Part shown: piece after piece, positions 8,428-21,395 of the stretch
Layout of the letters: every line of letters begins with the position of its first letter
Position numbering within the stretch: position 1 is the first letter of the stretch
Assembly: GCF_035917275.1 (NCBI RefSeq)
Contig: NZ_CP108508.1
Span: 372,001-436,000, forward strand
DNA from: Streptomyces sp. NBC_01237
Lineage (GTDB): Bacteria; Actinomycetota; Actinomycetes; Streptomycetales; Streptomycetaceae
Reading direction: 5' to 3'
Length of the DNA stretch: 64,000 nt
Notes under the pieces: generated by a model
What the model saw: only the letters and a program-made list of their open reading frames with translations
The model's database searches: none
What the model was told of the DNA's origin: nothing
Translations under genes and position numbers: made by a program

Positions 8428-9864
8428 TCAGGGCCGTCGTGCCCGGCGGAACGCGGTCAGGGCGTAGCAGGCGAGCAGGACGACGGTGAAGGCGAGACCG
8501 ATGCCCGCCGCCTGCCGCATGTCCGGGACCTCGACGGCGGTGGCGGCGACGGCCAGCACCCCGAGTCCGGCCACCAGTGCGAGCTTGCTGCCCCCCGGGA
8601 TGGTGAAGCCCGTGAATTCCGCAGGGTGCGCGTCCCGGTGGCGGCGGAAGGCGACGTACGAGGCGAGGATCAGCAGCCACACGAGCAGCACCGCGAAGAG
8701 GGCGATGGACATCAGGATGCTGAAGATGCCGCCGACGTCGTAGAAGGCGAGCAGCGCCGCGGCCGCGATACCGAGGGTGGAGGCGGCCAGGGCCGCGGCC
8801 GGGACGCCGCGGGAGGTGAGGCGGGCCAGCGGGGCCGGGGCCAGGCCGTCGTCGCCGAGGGAGTGCAGAAGACGGGAGGCACCGTACAGGTGGGCATTGG
8901 CGGCGGAGACGGCGGCGATGAGCACGACGAGGTTGGTGAGGGTCGCCGCGGCGGGGACGCCGATGTCGGAGAAGACCCGCACGAACGGGCTCTCCTCGAT
9001 GCTGCCGTCCCCTGCGGCCAGCCGCCGCCACGGGATCAGCGCGATGACCAGGGTGATCGCCAGGACGTAGAAGACGCTGAGCCGCCAGGCGAGCTGGCGC
9101 ATCGCGGTGCGGATACTGCGCTGCGGGTCGGTGGCCTCGGCCGACGCGATGGCGACGACCTCGAAGCCGGCGTACGCGAACATCACGACGGACATGGCGG
9201 TCCAGATGGACTTCGCACCGTGCGGGACGAACCCGCCGTCGTCGGTGAGGTGCGCGAGGCCGGTGGCCTCGGTGTCCGGGAGGCCGAAGAAGACCAGGAG
9301 CGCCGCGCACAGGATGAACGCGCACAGCGCGGTCACCTTGATGGTGGAGAGCCAGAACTCCGTGGTGCCGAAGGACTTCACGTTGATGATGTTCACCGCG
9401 AGCACCACCACCGCGATCGCGAGGATGGCCGCCGACATCGGCACGGCGGGCCACCACCAGCGGATGTAGAGCGCGGAGGCGACGACCTCCGTACCGATGA
9501 CCACGACGGCGCTGAACCAGTACATCCAGCGGGTGACGAAACCTGCCCAGGGGCCGAGGTACTTGTGCGCGATGGCGCCGAACGAGCCCTGCACCGGATG
9601 CGCGGCGGACATCTCGCCGAGCAGGACGGCGATGATCGCGACCAGTACGGCTCCGATCGCGTACGAGATGATCACGGCGGGGCCCGCGGCGGATATCGCC
9701 GACCCGGAACCGAGGAACAGGCCGGTGCCGAGCGCGGAGCCCAGACCGATCATGGTGGTCTGACGGTGGGTGAGGGAGCGGACCAGACCTGGGCCCTTCG
9801 CCGGTTCACCGCTCGTGGCGGGAGGGGAGACGGGAGCCTGGGCGGGTCTTTCCGGAGCGGCCAT
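8428..9864 (-). CDS. Amino-acid permease, APC superfamily
   Basis: This 478-residue membrane protein starts at an ATG preceded by AAGGAC. About 12 hydrophobic segments follow a proline-rich cytoplasmic tail. The first membrane helix contains GLGSALGTGLFLGSG, the substrate-binding GSGxGxG-like motif of amino acid:cation symporters, and the region GEMSAAHPVQGSFGAIAHKYLGPWAGFVTRWMYW is split by family-typical glycines. It is the last gene of the leftward kynurenine operon, so uptake of tryptophan, kynurenine or a related aromatic amino acid is a reasonable inference. The sequence alone does not fix the substrate. Confidence 0.88.
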   Translation of the reverse strand: MAAPERPAQAPVSPPATSGEPAKGPGLVRSLTHRQTTMIGLGSALGTGLFLGSGSAISAAGPAVIISYAIGAVLVAIIAVLLGEMSAAHPVQGSFGAIAHKYLGPWAGFVTRWMYWFSAVVVIGTEVVASALYIRWWWPAVPMSAAILAIAVVVLAVNIINVKSFGTTEFWLSTIKVTALCAFILCAALLVFFGLPDTEATGLAHLTDDGGFVPHGAKSIWTAMSVVMFAYAGFEVVAIASAEATDPQRSIRTAMRQLAWRLSVFYVLAITLVIALIPWRRLAAGDGSIEESPFVRVFSDIGVPAAATLTNLVVLIAAVSAANAHLYGASRLLHSLGDDGLAPAPLARLTSRGVPAAALAASTLGIAAAALLAFYDVGGIFSILMSIALFAVLLVWLLILASYVAFRRHRDAHPAEFTGFTIPGGSKLALVAGLGVLAVAATAVEVPDMRQAAGIGLAFTVVLLACYALTAFRRARRP

Positions 9865-9989
9865 GGCAGGTGTCCTTCTTGTACGTGTGGGTGCGGGCGT
9901 CGCGGCGGAGGGGCGGCGGCGGGAGGGGGCGGCGGCTCGTTCCGCCGCCCCCTGGAGGGCTCGGAGCTCTTCGCCCGGAGGGCTCGGGC

Positions 9990-11750
9990 TCAGAACTCGC
10001 TGTTGCGGAAGGGCTTTTCGGGCCGGTCGAGGTCGGGCCTGCCCAGTACCTTCGGTGAGGACAGCGCGTAGATGCCGTGGTTGGTCAGCACCCAGGCGAT
10101 GTTGCGGTCCCACTCCACGTACACGCCGTGGGTCTGGTTGCCGTACGCGTAGTCGGGGGTCTCGGTGCCGTACGCCTTCGGGACGAAGTAGGCGTCGATC
10201 TTCGGCGCGGCGGGGTCGGAGACGTCGAAGAACTGCACACCCGCGTTGTAGAAGCCGTAGCCGAGTACACCCGGGGTATGCCGGCCCGGGTTGGTGTAGG
10301 AGCCGGTGCGCTTGGGGCCGAAGCTGCCGCGGCGCTGGCAGAAGTCCGTGATGCCGGCGGACGGAGGCGGGGTGGGACGGGGCAGGGCGCCGACGACGCG
10401 GGGGTTCTTCGGGTCCTTGGCGTCGATCTGGTAGACGTCCTTGTACGGCTCGTAACAGTCCTCGGTGAGCGGGTAGCCGGAGTAGTAGATGATCCCGGTC
10501 CGCTCGTACTGCGAGACGTCGATGTTGTCGCCCTCGGTGCCCGAGACGGACGGTGGCAGGTCCAGGTGGCTGACCGTCCTCAGGTCGGCCGGGTTCGAGA
10601 TGTCGAGGACCGTCAGGCCGTAGCCGCCCATGGCGGCGAAGGCGTAACGCCCTCCCTTCTCCACGGGCTTGGGGATGAACAGCGGCATCCGCGCGCCCAT
10701 CCAGCTGGTGCGGTTGCCGCAGCGCGGGTTCTTCCTGTACGCCGCGTCCTCACCGGTGCGCTGTCCCGGCAGGTGCCAGGTGTCGAGGAGCTTCGGGTGG
10801 GCCGGGTCGGCCATGTCCCACGACTGGTAGCCGGCCGAGTGAAGGTTGGTGGGGTACTCGGTACGGGAGTACGTGTCGTCGGGCGCGGTCGCGATGAACA
10901 TGTACCGCTCGCCGGTCCAGTACGGGGTGTCGAGGGAACCGGAGCCCTGCTGCGCCGTGTTCGGGTCGCTCGCGAGGCGGTCCTTCTGGGTGGCGTCGGT
11001 GGAGACGGTCGCCAGGAGCTTCCAGTCCTTCTTGCGGGGGCCGTCCAGGCGGAAGACCTTGAAGCCCTTGAGCCCGGGCTTCTCGCGCAGCTTCCTGACC
11101 CCCTCCGGGTTGGTGTACTTGTCGTTCGCCGGGTCGTCGGTGAGTTCCGATATCTGCCGCTTGTCCTCGAAGCTCTGGACCATGACGTACGCGTCGAGCT
11201 TCTTGTTCCACTGAATGGTGGAGGCGCCCCAGTAGTCGTTGGCCGCCCAGGTGCCGTTGGCCTTCGTCTCGTCGCCGTCCACGTCCTGGCGGCTCATCCT
11301 CTCGACGACCTTCACCTTCTTCACATCGGTGATGTCGTAGACGCGGCCCTCGGAGCGGTCGTACTGGAACATGTAGCGGCGAGGGCCGAAGTCGACGATG
11401 TTCTGCCAGGTGTGGAAGGGGTCGGGAGTGAAGTCCGCTCCCTCGTAGGCGGCTTCGACCTTCATGTTCTTGATGTACGAGCGGGTGTCGTACTTCTTGT
11501 TGCGGCCCGGGAAGGAGTGCTCGTGCTCCTCGTCGACCGGCGTGAGAGCGGGGTGGCGGAACGTGCCGTCCAGCTGCATGCCGTACGCGCCGGGGTCGGC
11601 CGGCCCGGGTCGGCGGTCGGCGCAGACCTCGGGGATGTCCGGGTCGGTGGCGGCGGCGGTGGCGCCGGAGCTGCCCGGCACGAGGAGGGTCGCGGCGGTC
11701 ACGGCGGCGACTGCCGTCGCCAGGCCCGCTCTTGTACGGAGGGATCGCAT
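9990..11750 (-). CDS. Secreted LVIVD-repeat beta-propeller protein
   Basis: This 586-residue protein has a signal peptide (MRSLRTRAG with an alanine/valine core, cleavage near SGATA). The mature part carries several LVIVD-type strands: YDITDVKKVKVVE, LTVLDISNPADLRTVSHL, YQIDAKDPKNPRVVGAL and VQFFDVSDPAAPKIDAYF, each followed by a proline-containing turn. Such repeats form extracellular propellers of unknown role. It sits between kynU and the permease, 236 bases from kynU and 125 from the permease, all leftward. A role in binding or handling the imported substrate outside the cell is speculation. Confidence 0.8.
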   Translation of the reverse strand: MRSLRTRAGLATAVAAVTAATLLVPGSSGATAAATDPDIPEVCADRRPGPADPGAYGMQLDGTFRHPALTPVDEEHEHSFPGRNKKYDTRSYIKNMKVEAAYEGADFTPDPFHTWQNIVDFGPRRYMFQYDRSEGRVYDITDVKKVKVVERMSRQDVDGDETKANGTWAANDYWGASTIQWNKKLDAYVMVQSFEDKRQISELTDDPANDKYTNPEGVRKLREKPGLKGFKVFRLDGPRKKDWKLLATVSTDATQKDRLASDPNTAQQGSGSLDTPYWTGERYMFIATAPDDTYSRTEYPTNLHSAGYQSWDMADPAHPKLLDTWHLPGQRTGEDAAYRKNPRCGNRTSWMGARMPLFIPKPVEKGGRYAFAAMGGYGLTVLDISNPADLRTVSHLDLPPSVSGTEGDNIDVSQYERTGIIYYSGYPLTEDCYEPYKDVYQIDAKDPKNPRVVGALPRPTPPPSAGITDFCQRRGSFGPKRTGSYTNPGRHTPGVLGYGFYNAGVQFFDVSDPAAPKIDAYFVPKAYGTETPDYAYGNQTHGVYVEWDRNIAWVLTNHGIYALSSPKVLGRPDLDRPEKPFRNSEF

Positions 11751-11986
11751 GGACAGTCCTAGGGGTCTCGGCGGCGGAGAGTGGACGTGCGAAGGGGGCC
11801 GGTCCGGTCCGGGAGCCTTGCGGAGCACCGGTCCGGGGGTGGTGAGGGGCCGGCCCGTGGGTCGGGTACGGAGGTGGCGCGGTACCGGTCCGCCGGGAGA
11901 CGGACCGGTGGAGACCCGGACGCACGGAGGTCGGGCGGATGCCGTGACCTCGGGGATCGCGCTGGCCGGGCGGTCGTGCGGCCCGG

Positions 11987-13258
11987 TCAGGTGACCGTCG
12001 GGCGCTGCTGGTGGGCTGCGGCCCGGTGGGCGCCCGTGGACGTGATGTCCCGCAGCTCCCGCACGGCGTGCAGCACGTCCGCGTGCGTGAGGTACAGGGC
12101 GTTGAAACCGAAGCGCAGCAGGTCCGGGGCGCGCATGTCGCCGATGACGCCACGTGCGGTGAGCGCGGCGACCAGCGGGTACGCCTCCGGGTGGTGCAGA
12201 GCGACCTGGCTGCCGCGGCGCGCGGCCTCGCGCGGGGTGGCCATGGTGAAGCCCAGGCCGGCCAGGAGCAAGTCGGCGCACTCCTGGAAGAAGCCGGTCA
12301 GGGCGAGGCTCTTGGCCCGTACGGACTCCATGTCCACCCCGTCGTACGCCGTCAGCGCGGCTTCCAGGGCGACCAGCGAGAGGAGGGGCGGGGTACCGAC
12401 GCGGGCCCGGGTGATGCCCGGGGCGGGAGCGTACGTACCGGACATGGCGAACGGCTCCGCGTGACCGTGCCAGCCGGTCACGGGGTGGTCGAAGCCCTGC
12501 TGGTGGCGGTGCGCGACGTAGGCGAACGCCGGGGCACCCGGACCGCCCGAGAGGTATTTGTAGCCGCAGCCGACGGCGAAGTCGGCCTCGATGGCGTCGA
12601 GTCCGATGGGCATCGCGCCGGCGGCGTGGCACAGGTCCCAGTGCATCAGGGCTCCCGCGTTGTGCGCGGCGCCGGTGAGCGCGGCCGTGTCGTACAGCTC
12701 GCCGGTGCGGTAGTCCACCGGTGCGTAGGCGGCGACCGCGACGTCCGCCCCGTCGGCTGCCAGCACGGCGGCGGCGTCGCGCGCGGGCACCCTGCGGACC
12801 TCCAGGCCCAGCAGCCGTCCCACCGAGTCGGCGATGTACTGGTCGGTGGGGAAGTGGTCGGGGTCGGTCAGCAGCAGGGGGCGTCCGGGGCGCAGCCGGG
12901 CGGCGGCGAGCAGCGTGTTGAACAGCTGGACGCTGGTGGAGTCGCCTGCCACCACCTGGCCCGGGGACGCGCCGATCAGGCGGCCGATGGCGTCGCCCGT
13001 CCGTACCGGCGCCTCCCACCAGCCGTTGTTGTTCCAGGAGCGGATCAGGTCGGTGCCCCACTGTCGGTGCACCGCGTCCTCGACGGCCGGGGGAACGGCC
13101 GCGGGAAGGACGCCGAGGGAGTTGCCGTCGAGATAGACGACTCCCTCGGGGAGGAGGAAGCGGTCCCGGACGTGCGCGAGCGGGTCGGCGGCGTCCAGCG
13201 CGGCGGCGCGGTCGATGAGCGTTGCGGTCTGCTTCTCGGTTGTCGATTCGTTCAGCAC
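11987..13258 (-). CDS. kynU: Kynureninase
   Basis: 423 residues, a normal length for the family. It hydrolyses L-kynurenine or 3-hydroxykynurenine to anthranilate or 3-hydroxyanthranilate plus alanine, using PLP. Visible marks are YLDGNSLGVLP near the start, the SWNNNGWWEAP loop, GDSTSVQLFN, HWDLCHAAGAMPI with the PLP-pairing aspartate, and the PLP lysine in GCGYKYLSGGPG. The C-terminal LRFGFNALYLTHADV fits the substrate arginine region. It starts 4 bases after the aldolase stop and belongs to the same operon. With HAAO and ACMSD next door, 3-hydroxykynurenine is the likely physiological substrate. Confidence 0.95.
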   Translation of the reverse strand: MLNESTTEKQTATLIDRAAALDAADPLAHVRDRFLLPEGVVYLDGNSLGVLPAAVPPAVEDAVHRQWGTDLIRSWNNNGWWEAPVRTGDAIGRLIGASPGQVVAGDSTSVQLFNTLLAAARLRPGRPLLLTDPDHFPTDQYIADSVGRLLGLEVRRVPARDAAAVLAADGADVAVAAYAPVDYRTGELYDTAALTGAAHNAGALMHWDLCHAAGAMPIGLDAIEADFAVGCGYKYLSGGPGAPAFAYVAHRHQQGFDHPVTGWHGHAEPFAMSGTYAPAPGITRARVGTPPLLSLVALEAALTAYDGVDMESVRAKSLALTGFFQECADLLLAGLGFTMATPREAARRGSQVALHHPEAYPLVAALTARGVIGDMRAPDLLRFGFNALYLTHADVLHAVRELRDITSTGAHRAAAHQQRPTVT

Positions 13259-13262
13259 GGGG

Positions 13263-14339
13263 TCACTCCGTCGTTGCGTGTGAGGCGGTGGGCAGGGAAC
13301 CGGCGGAGGCAGCCGGCACGGGGGCGTCGCGACCGCGGTCGTTCACGAGGTCGAGCGCGATGTCCGCGAGCAGGTCCTCCTGTCCGCCGACGAGTCGTCG
13401 TCGCCCCGCCTCGACCAGCAGGTCCCGCGTGTCCAGACCGTGGCGCACGGCGGTGGTCTCCGCGTGCCGGAGGAAGCTGGAGTACACCCCGGCGTAGCCC
13501 AGGGTCAGCGTCTCGCGGTCCACCCGGACGGGCCGGTCCTGCGTCGGCCGTACGAGCTCCTCCGCCGCGTCCATCAGCGGGAACAGTGCGCAGCCGTGCT
13601 CCCAGCCCATGAGGTCGAACACGGCCACCGTCGGCTCCAGTGGCGCGTTCCCCGCTCCGGCGCCCTGGCCCGCGAGCGAGGCGTCCACCCGGCAGGCGCC
13701 CGCCTCCACCGCCGTGACGCTGTTGGCCACGCCCAGGCCGAGGTTGTGGTGGGCGTGGATGCCGATCTCGGTGGCGGGGTCCAGGACGTCGCGGTAGGCG
13801 CGGACCCGCTCCCGTACGCCGTCCATGGTCAGCCGGCCGCCGGAGTCCGTGACGTAGACGCAGTGCGCGCCGTACGACTCCATGAGGCGGGCCTGGGCGG
13901 CCAGTTCGGCCGGCGGGGCCATGTGGGACATCATGAGGAAGCCCGCCACGTCCATCCCCAGTTCCCGGGCCAGGCCGATGTGCTGGGCGGCGATGTCCGC
14001 CTCCGTGCAGTGGGTGGCGACGCGCACGGAGGTGACACCGAGCGCGTGCGCGCGGCGCAGGTCGTGCGCCGTGCCGACGCCGGGCAGCAGCAGGGTGGTC
14101 AGCCTGGCCCTGTGGAGGACCTCGGCCGCCGCCTCCAGCCACTCCCAGTCGGTGAACGCGCCGGGGCCGTAGGTCACGGAGGAGCCGGAGAGGCCGTCGC
14201 CGTGGGCGACCTCGACGGCGTCGACGCCCGCTGCGTCGAGGGCGGCCGCGATGGCCCGCACCTGGTCGAGGGTGTAGCGGTGGGAGACGGCGTGCATGCC
14301 GTCGCGAAGGGTGACGTCCTGGATGTAGACCGAGGTCAT
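13263..14339 (-). CDS. dmpG: 4-hydroxy-2-oxovalerate aldolase
   Basis: 358 residues, DmpG/MhpE family. It splits 4-hydroxy-2-oxovalerate into pyruvate and acetaldehyde. The start [17 protein letters not shown] holds the TLRDG metal/substrate motif; [15 protein letters not shown] carries the metal histidines; [21 protein letters not shown] matches the conserved glycine-rich strand. These aldolases channel acetaldehyde to a partner dehydrogenase, which is encoded directly upstream with a 4-base overlap. This is the next-to-last chemical step of the meta-cleavage pathway. Confidence 0.95.
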   Translation of the reverse strand: MTSVYIQDVTLRDGMHAVSHRYTLDQVRAIAAALDAAGVDAVEVAHGDGLSGSSVTYGPGAFTDWEWLEAAAEVLHRARLTTLLLPGVGTAHDLRRAHALGVTSVRVATHCTEADIAAQHIGLARELGMDVAGFLMMSHMAPPAELAAQARLMESYGAHCVYVTDSGGRLTMDGVRERVRAYRDVLDPATEIGIHAHHNLGLGVANSVTAVEAGACRVDASLAGQGAGAGNAPLEPTVAVFDLMGWEHGCALFPLMDAAEELVRPTQDRPVRVDRETLTLGYAGVYSSFLRHAETTAVRHGLDTRDLLVEAGRRRLVGGQEDLLADIALDLVNDRGRDAPVPAASAGSLPTASHATTE

Positions 14340-15246
14340 CGGGCCGGACTCCGTTCGGCCAGGCGCTCGGCGGTGCGCAGCGCGGCGGAGGTCATGATGT
14401 CGAGGTTTCCGGCGTAGGCCGGGAGGTAGTGGGCGGCGCCCTCCACCTCCAGGTACACCGAGACGAGCAGCCGCCCGCCCCCGGCGAGCCGGGTCAGCGG
14501 GTCGTCGTCGGCCACCCTGCGGAACTGGGGTTCCTGCTTGAGCCGGTAGCCGGGCACGTACGCGGCGACGGACTCGGCCATCGCGCGCACGGAGGCGGCC
14601 ACCTGTTTTGTGTCGCAGTCGTCGACGACGCAGTGCACGGTGTCGCGCATCAGCAGCGCCGGCTCCGCCGGGTTGAGGACGATGATCGCCTTGCCCCGGG
14701 CGGCGCCGCCCACCCGCTCCAGGGCGCGGGAGGTGGTCTCGGTGAACTCGTCGATGTTCGCGCGGGTGCCCGGACCGGCCGACCGCGAGGCGATCGAGGC
14801 GACGATCTCCGCGTAGTGCACCGGTGCCACCGCCGAGACGGCGGCGACGATCGGGACGGTGGCCTGGCCGCCGCAGGTGACCATGTTGAGGTTCGGGGCG
14901 TCGAGGTGCTCGTCGAGGTTGACGGGAGGGACGACGTAGGGGCCGATGGCCGCCGGGGTCAGGTCGACGATCCGTTTGCCGTACGGCGCGAGCGCGGCCG
15001 CGTTGCGGTGGTGGGCGCTCGCGGAGGTGGCGTCGAAGACGATGTCGATGTCGTCGAAGTCGTCGAGGGCGAGGAGCCCCGTGACTCCCTCCGCGCTGGT
15101 CCGGACCCCGAGCCGACGTGCCCGTGCCAGTCCCTCGGACTCCGGGTCGATGCCGATCATCGCGGCGGCGGTGACGTTCCCCGGACCTCGGACGATCTTG
15201 ATGAGGAGATCGGTGCCGATGTTGCCCGATCCGATCACGGCTGCCT

Positions 15247-15250
<4 letters not shown>
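14336..15250 (-). CDS. dmpF: Acetaldehyde dehydrogenase (acylating)
   Basis: 304 residues, DmpF/MhpF family. It oxidises acetaldehyde with CoA and NAD+ to acetyl-CoA. The N-terminus [13 protein letters not shown] is the NAD-binding glycine motif; [13 protein letters not shown] carries the catalytic cysteine; the Asn-rich [16 protein letters not shown] follows. It overlaps the aldolase gene by 4 bases (ATGA) and the ACMSD gene by 4 bases, so synthesis of the aldolase-dehydrogenase complex is probably coupled. Confidence 0.96.
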
Positions 15251-17990
<2,740 letters not shown>

Positions 17991-17994
<4 letters not shown>

Positions 17995-18818
17995 CGGGTG
18001 CTCCCCTCCTGTGCGGTGCGCCCGAAGGCCGCACGTACCGAACCGAGTCCGTCGATGTGTGCTTCGAGTACGTCGCCGGGCTCGACGGTCGTCATGGGTC
18101 CCAGCGCGCCGGTCAGCACGGTGTCCCCGGCCCGCAGGGGGCGGCCGAGCCGCACGAGGGTGTCCGCCAGCCAGACGGCGGCGTGCAGCGGATTGCCCAG
18201 ACAGGCCGCGCCCGCACCGGTGGAGACGGGCTCACCCCGGCGCTCCAGCACCATGCCGGCGGTCCGCAGGTCGAGTTCCCGCAGCGGTACGGGGCGGGTG
18301 CCCAGGACGTACGCGCCGCTGGAGGCGTTGTCGGCGATGGTGTCGACGGCCGAGATGTCCCAGTCGCGGATCCGGCTGCCCACCACCTCAATAGCAGGCA
18401 GCGCGAACGCGGTCGCCCGGATCACCTCGGCCACGGTGTGCCGCTCGTGGGTGAGGTCCTGTTCCAGGACCAGGGCGACCTCGGCCTCGGCCCGCGGCTG
18501 GAGCACCGCGCCCCAGGGGATCTCGGCGCCGTCCGGCACCGCGGTGTCGTCCATCAGCGGGCCGAAGTCCGGTGTGTCGACGCCGAGCTGGGCCTGTACC
18601 GCCGCCGAGGTCAGACCGATCTTCCAGCCGGTGACGCGGCGCCCCTCGGCGAGGCGGCGGTCGCTGAGGACGGTCTGGACGGCGTAGGCGGCCGTGAGGT
18701 CCCCGTCGGGGAGGAGGTCGCGGACGGGGGCGCACGGGACACCCGTCCGGCGCGCCGTGTCGAGTCGTTCGGCGGCCCTTGCCACCGCTTCGTCCACCGT
18801 GGTCACAGTTTCACGCAC
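17991..18818 (-). CDS. dmpE: 2-oxopent-4-enoate hydratase
   Basis: 275 residues, DmpE/MhpD family. It adds water to 2-oxopent-4-enoate to give 4-hydroxy-2-oxovalerate. The sequence shows [22 protein letters not shown], the metal-binding [21 protein letters not shown] and [13 protein letters not shown]. The assignment of hydratase here and decarboxylase to its neighbour rests on the DTPDFG and PRAEAE forms. Its start overlaps the dehydrogenase gene by 16 bases. Confidence 0.92.
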
Positions 18819-20230
18819 ACATTCATCGGTTCGGAGAAGAAGTCGAGGGAGTGGTCGCCGCCCTCGCGGCCTATCCCGGATGCCTTCACCCCTCCGAAGG
18901 GAGTACGGAGGTCGCGCAGGTTCCAGGTGTTGACCCAGGCGATCCCGACGTCGAGGGCGGGGGCGACGCGGTGCGCCCGGCTCACGTCACCCGTCCACAC
19001 CGTCGCGGCCAGCCCGTACGGACCGTTGTTGGCGAGCGCCAGCGCCTCCTCCTCGGTGTCGAACGGCGCCAGATGGACGACGGGCCCGAAGATCTCCTCC
19101 CGTACCGCCGGATGGTCCTCCGGCAGCCCCGTCAGCACGGTCGGCTCCACCCAGAAGCCGCCGTCCCGGTCGTCGGAGAAGCACGGCACCCCGCCGCCGG
19201 CGAGCACATGGCCGTCGGCCGCCGCCCTGCCGAGGTACCCCAGCACCTTGTCGCGGTGCGCCGCCGAGATCATCGGGCCGTACCCGCTCAGCGCCCGCGC
19301 GCCGGTGGCCAGAGCCTCGGCGAACGCGTCGAAGACCGGCCGCTCCACGTACACCCGCTCGGTGCACAGGCACACCTGCCCGCTGTGGGTGAAGGACGAA
19401 CGGAGGGTGCCCTCCACGGCCTTCTCCAGATCCGCGTCGGCGAAGACGAGCCCGGCGTTCTTGCCGCCCAGCTCGAACGAGACGGGGGCCAGGCGCGCCG
19501 CGGCGGCCCGCATGATCGTCCCGCCGGTGCGCGACTCCCCGGTGAAGGCGATCGCGTCCACCCCCGGGTGCTCGGTGAGCCACTGCCCGGCGGCGTCCGC
19601 ACCGTGGCCGTGGACGAGGTTGAAGACTCCCGCCGGTACGTCGGCCTCGGCCATCACCTCCGCCAGCAGGCAGGCGGTTCCCGGAGTGAGTTCGGAGGGC
19701 TTGGCGACCACCGTGTTGCCCGTGGCGAGGGCGGGGGCGACCTTCCAGGTGAGCAGGAGCAGCGGCAGGTTCCACGGCGAGATCACCGCGACCACGCCGA
19801 GCGGCTTGTGCACCGTGTAGTTCAGCGCGCCACGGCCGTCCGGGGTGCTGGTGTGCCAGGACCGCTCGCCGCGCCCGGCCAGGAGATCGGCGTACGAGCG
19901 GAAGTTGGCGATCGCACGCGGGATGTCGACCGTCGAGGCGAGCTCGCGGGGCTTTCCCGTGTCGGCGCACTCGGCGGCGACGAACTCCTCGAAGCGCCCC
20001 TCGATGCCGTCGGCGATCCGGTGCAGCATCCGGGCACGGTCCGCCGGGCTCCACGAGGCCCACGGCCCGCGCAGTGCCGCCCGCGCCGCGTCCACCGCGC
20101 GGTCGACCAACTCCCGCGTGGCGGAGGGCGCTTCTCCGACGGTGTGCCCGCGGGCCGGGTCGATGAGCGGGAACGGGACGCCCGACGCGTCGAACCCGCC
20201 CCCTACGTAATGCCGCACAGCTGAGCGCAC
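18803..20230 (-). CDS. 2-aminomuconate 6-semialdehyde dehydrogenase
   Basis: This 475-residue aldehyde dehydrogenase is the first gene of the operon. The start is a GTG with GGAGG 7-8 bases upstream. The catalytic glutamate lies in FELGGKNAG and the nucleophile cysteine in [17 protein letters not shown]-binding is marked by [14 protein letters not shown] and FTGESRTGG. It belongs to the 2-hydroxymuconic/2-aminomuconic semialdehyde branch. The context (ACMSD, deaminase) favours 2-aminomuconate semialdehyde as substrate. Two LysR-type palindromes lie 88-124 bases upstream of the start. Confidence 0.93.
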   Translation of the reverse strand: MRSAVRHYVGGGFDASGVPFPLIDPARGHTVGEAPSATRELVDRAVDAARAALRGPWASWSPADRARMLHRIADGIEGRFEEFVAAECADTGKPRELASTVDIPRAIANFRSYADLLAGRGERSWHTSTPDGRGALNYTVHKPLGVVAVISPWNLPLLLLTWKVAPALATGNTVVAKPSELTPGTACLLAEVMAEADVPAGVFNLVHGHGADAAGQWLTEHPGVDAIAFTGESRTGGTIMRAAAARLAPVSFELGGKNAGLVFADADLEKAVEGTLRSSFTHSGQVCLCTERVYVERPVFDAFAEALATGARALSGYGPMISAAHRDKVLGYLGRAAADGHVLAGGGVPCFSDDRDGGFWVEPTVLTGLPEDHPAVREEIFGPVVHLAPFDTEEEALALANNGPYGLAATVWTGDVSRAHRVAPALDVGIAWVNTWNLRDLRTPFGGVKASGIGREGGDHSLDFFSEPMNVCVKL

Positions 20231-20317
20231 CTTGCAGACCTCCGTTGCCAGGCCGGGGATTCGGATCTGGACCCGGCGTGTGCGGGTAGCATGCGCCCAC
20301 CGAGCTATGCCGAACCA

Positions 20318-20354
20318 ATGCCAAAAGGCATGATCTCCATACCGAATTGGGTAT
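20318..20354. promoter_or_regulatory. Paired LysR-type operator between the divergent genes
   Basis: Two palindromes lie 21 bp apart (start to start): ATGCCAAAAGGCAT at 20318-20331 and ATACCGAATTGGGTAT at 20339-20354. They share AT(G/A)CC...GG(C/T)AT half-sites. Two helical turns between a recognition and an activation site is the classic LysR layout. They lie between the operon start (20230) and the lysR start (20400). Confidence 0.75.
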
Positions 20355-20399
20355 GTCGAGGTTCGGCCCGCCACCCAGCTCCCGGAAGGAGCCCCGGCG

Positions 20400-21347
20400 A
20401 TGGACCTCTTGGACGGCCGGCTGAAGTTCCGGCACCTGACCCTGCTTGTCGCGATCGTCGACCACGGCAGCGTGGTGCGGGCCGCCGAGAGCGTGCACCT
20501 CACCCAGCCCGCCGCGACCCGGACCCTGCGCGAGCTGGAGGGCATCGCCGATCTGCCGCTCTTCGTCCGGGAGCCCCGCGGCATGCGGGCGACGCTCTAC
20601 GGAGAGGCGCTGACGGAGCACGCCCGCGCCGTGCTCGCCGAGATGCGGAGGGCGGAGGAACGCCTCACCGCGCTGCGGCAGGGCCGGGAGGGCACGGTGA
20701 CGGTGGGCGCGCTCCTCGCCGGCACCAATGTGCTGCTCCCCCGGGCGGTCGCCCAGCTCAAGCGGGACCGGCCCGGCCTCACGGTCGTCGTGCGGGAAGG
20801 GACCCCGGACGTCCTCCATCCCGCGCTGCTGTCAGGCGAACTGGACGTCGTCGTCGGCCGGGTGGGACCCGCACCGAAGGAGGGGGACGGTCTGCGCCAG
20901 AGGCGGCTGTACCGGGAGCGCATCCGGCTCGCCGTCCGCGCCGGCCACCCCCTGCTGGAGACCGCCGACGTCGCGCTCACGGACACCCTCGGCTTCCCGT
21001 GGATCCTCCCGGTCGAACAGACCGCACTGCGCCAGGAGCTCGGCGCCCTCTTCGTGGACCGGGGCCTCACGCTGCCCCCGGACCGGGTCGAGTGCACGTC
21101 GTTCCTCACCATGCGGGCGCTGCTCGTGCAGACGGACATGGTGGCACTGCTGCCCGAACTGGTCCTGCGCGCCGACGAGCACCTCGAAGCCCTGCCGGTC
21201 GAACTGCCCTCGGTGGGACGCACGGTGGGCACCACCGAGGCGGCCCACCGCACACGCACCCCCGCCCTCCAGGCGCTGCTGCACCACCTGGACCATGAGG
21301 CGGCCCTCCTGCGCGAGACGCTCCACGGGCCACCGGCGCAGGGCTGA
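20400..21347 (+). CDS. LysR-family regulator of the kynurenine / 3-hydroxyanthranilate operon
   Basis: This 315-residue LysR protein has GGAAGGAG upstream of the ATG. The winged helix spans about residues 8-66 (LKFRHLTLLVAIVDHGSVVRAAESVHLTQPAATRTLRELE); the effector domain follows (TVTVGALLAGTNVLLPRAV, ELDVVVGRVG). It belongs to the GbpR/PcaQ-like branch. It is divergent from the catabolic operon and shares its 169-bp control region, so it most likely controls both. An effector from the pathway (kynurenine, 3-hydroxyanthranilate or a ring-cleavage product) is inferred. Confidence 0.93.
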   Translation: MDLLDGRLKFRHLTLLVAIVDHGSVVRAAESVHLTQPAATRTLRELEGIADLPLFVREPRGMRATLYGEALTEHARAVLAEMRRAEERLTALRQGREGTVTVGALLAGTNVLLPRAVAQLKRDRPGLTVVVREGTPDVLHPALLSGELDVVVGRVGPAPKEGDGLRQRRLYRERIRLAVRAGHPLLETADVALTDTLGFPWILPVEQTALRQELGALFVDRGLTLPPDRVECTSFLTMRALLVQTDMVALLPELVLRADEHLEALPVELPSVGRTVGTTEAAHRTRTPALQALLHHLDHEAALLRETLHGPPAQG

Positions 21348-21361
21348 GGGCCGGAGCGCGG

Positions 21362-21387
21362 CCTCGCGCGTCCCGGCCGCCGCGAGG
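21362..21387. terminator. Possible bidirectional terminator between convergent genes
   Basis: Inverted repeat CCTCGCG / CGCGAGG with a 12-base spacer in the 48-base gap between the lysR stop and the convergent repeat-protein gene. The stem is only 7 bp, so this is tentative. Confidence 0.4.
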
Positions 21388-21395
21388 GGCCGGTC

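Noticed and set aside
8626..10071. 481-codon open frame opposite the permease
   Set aside because: Low-complexity Arg/Gly/Asp-rich translation without domain; the opposite strand has a clear APC permease.
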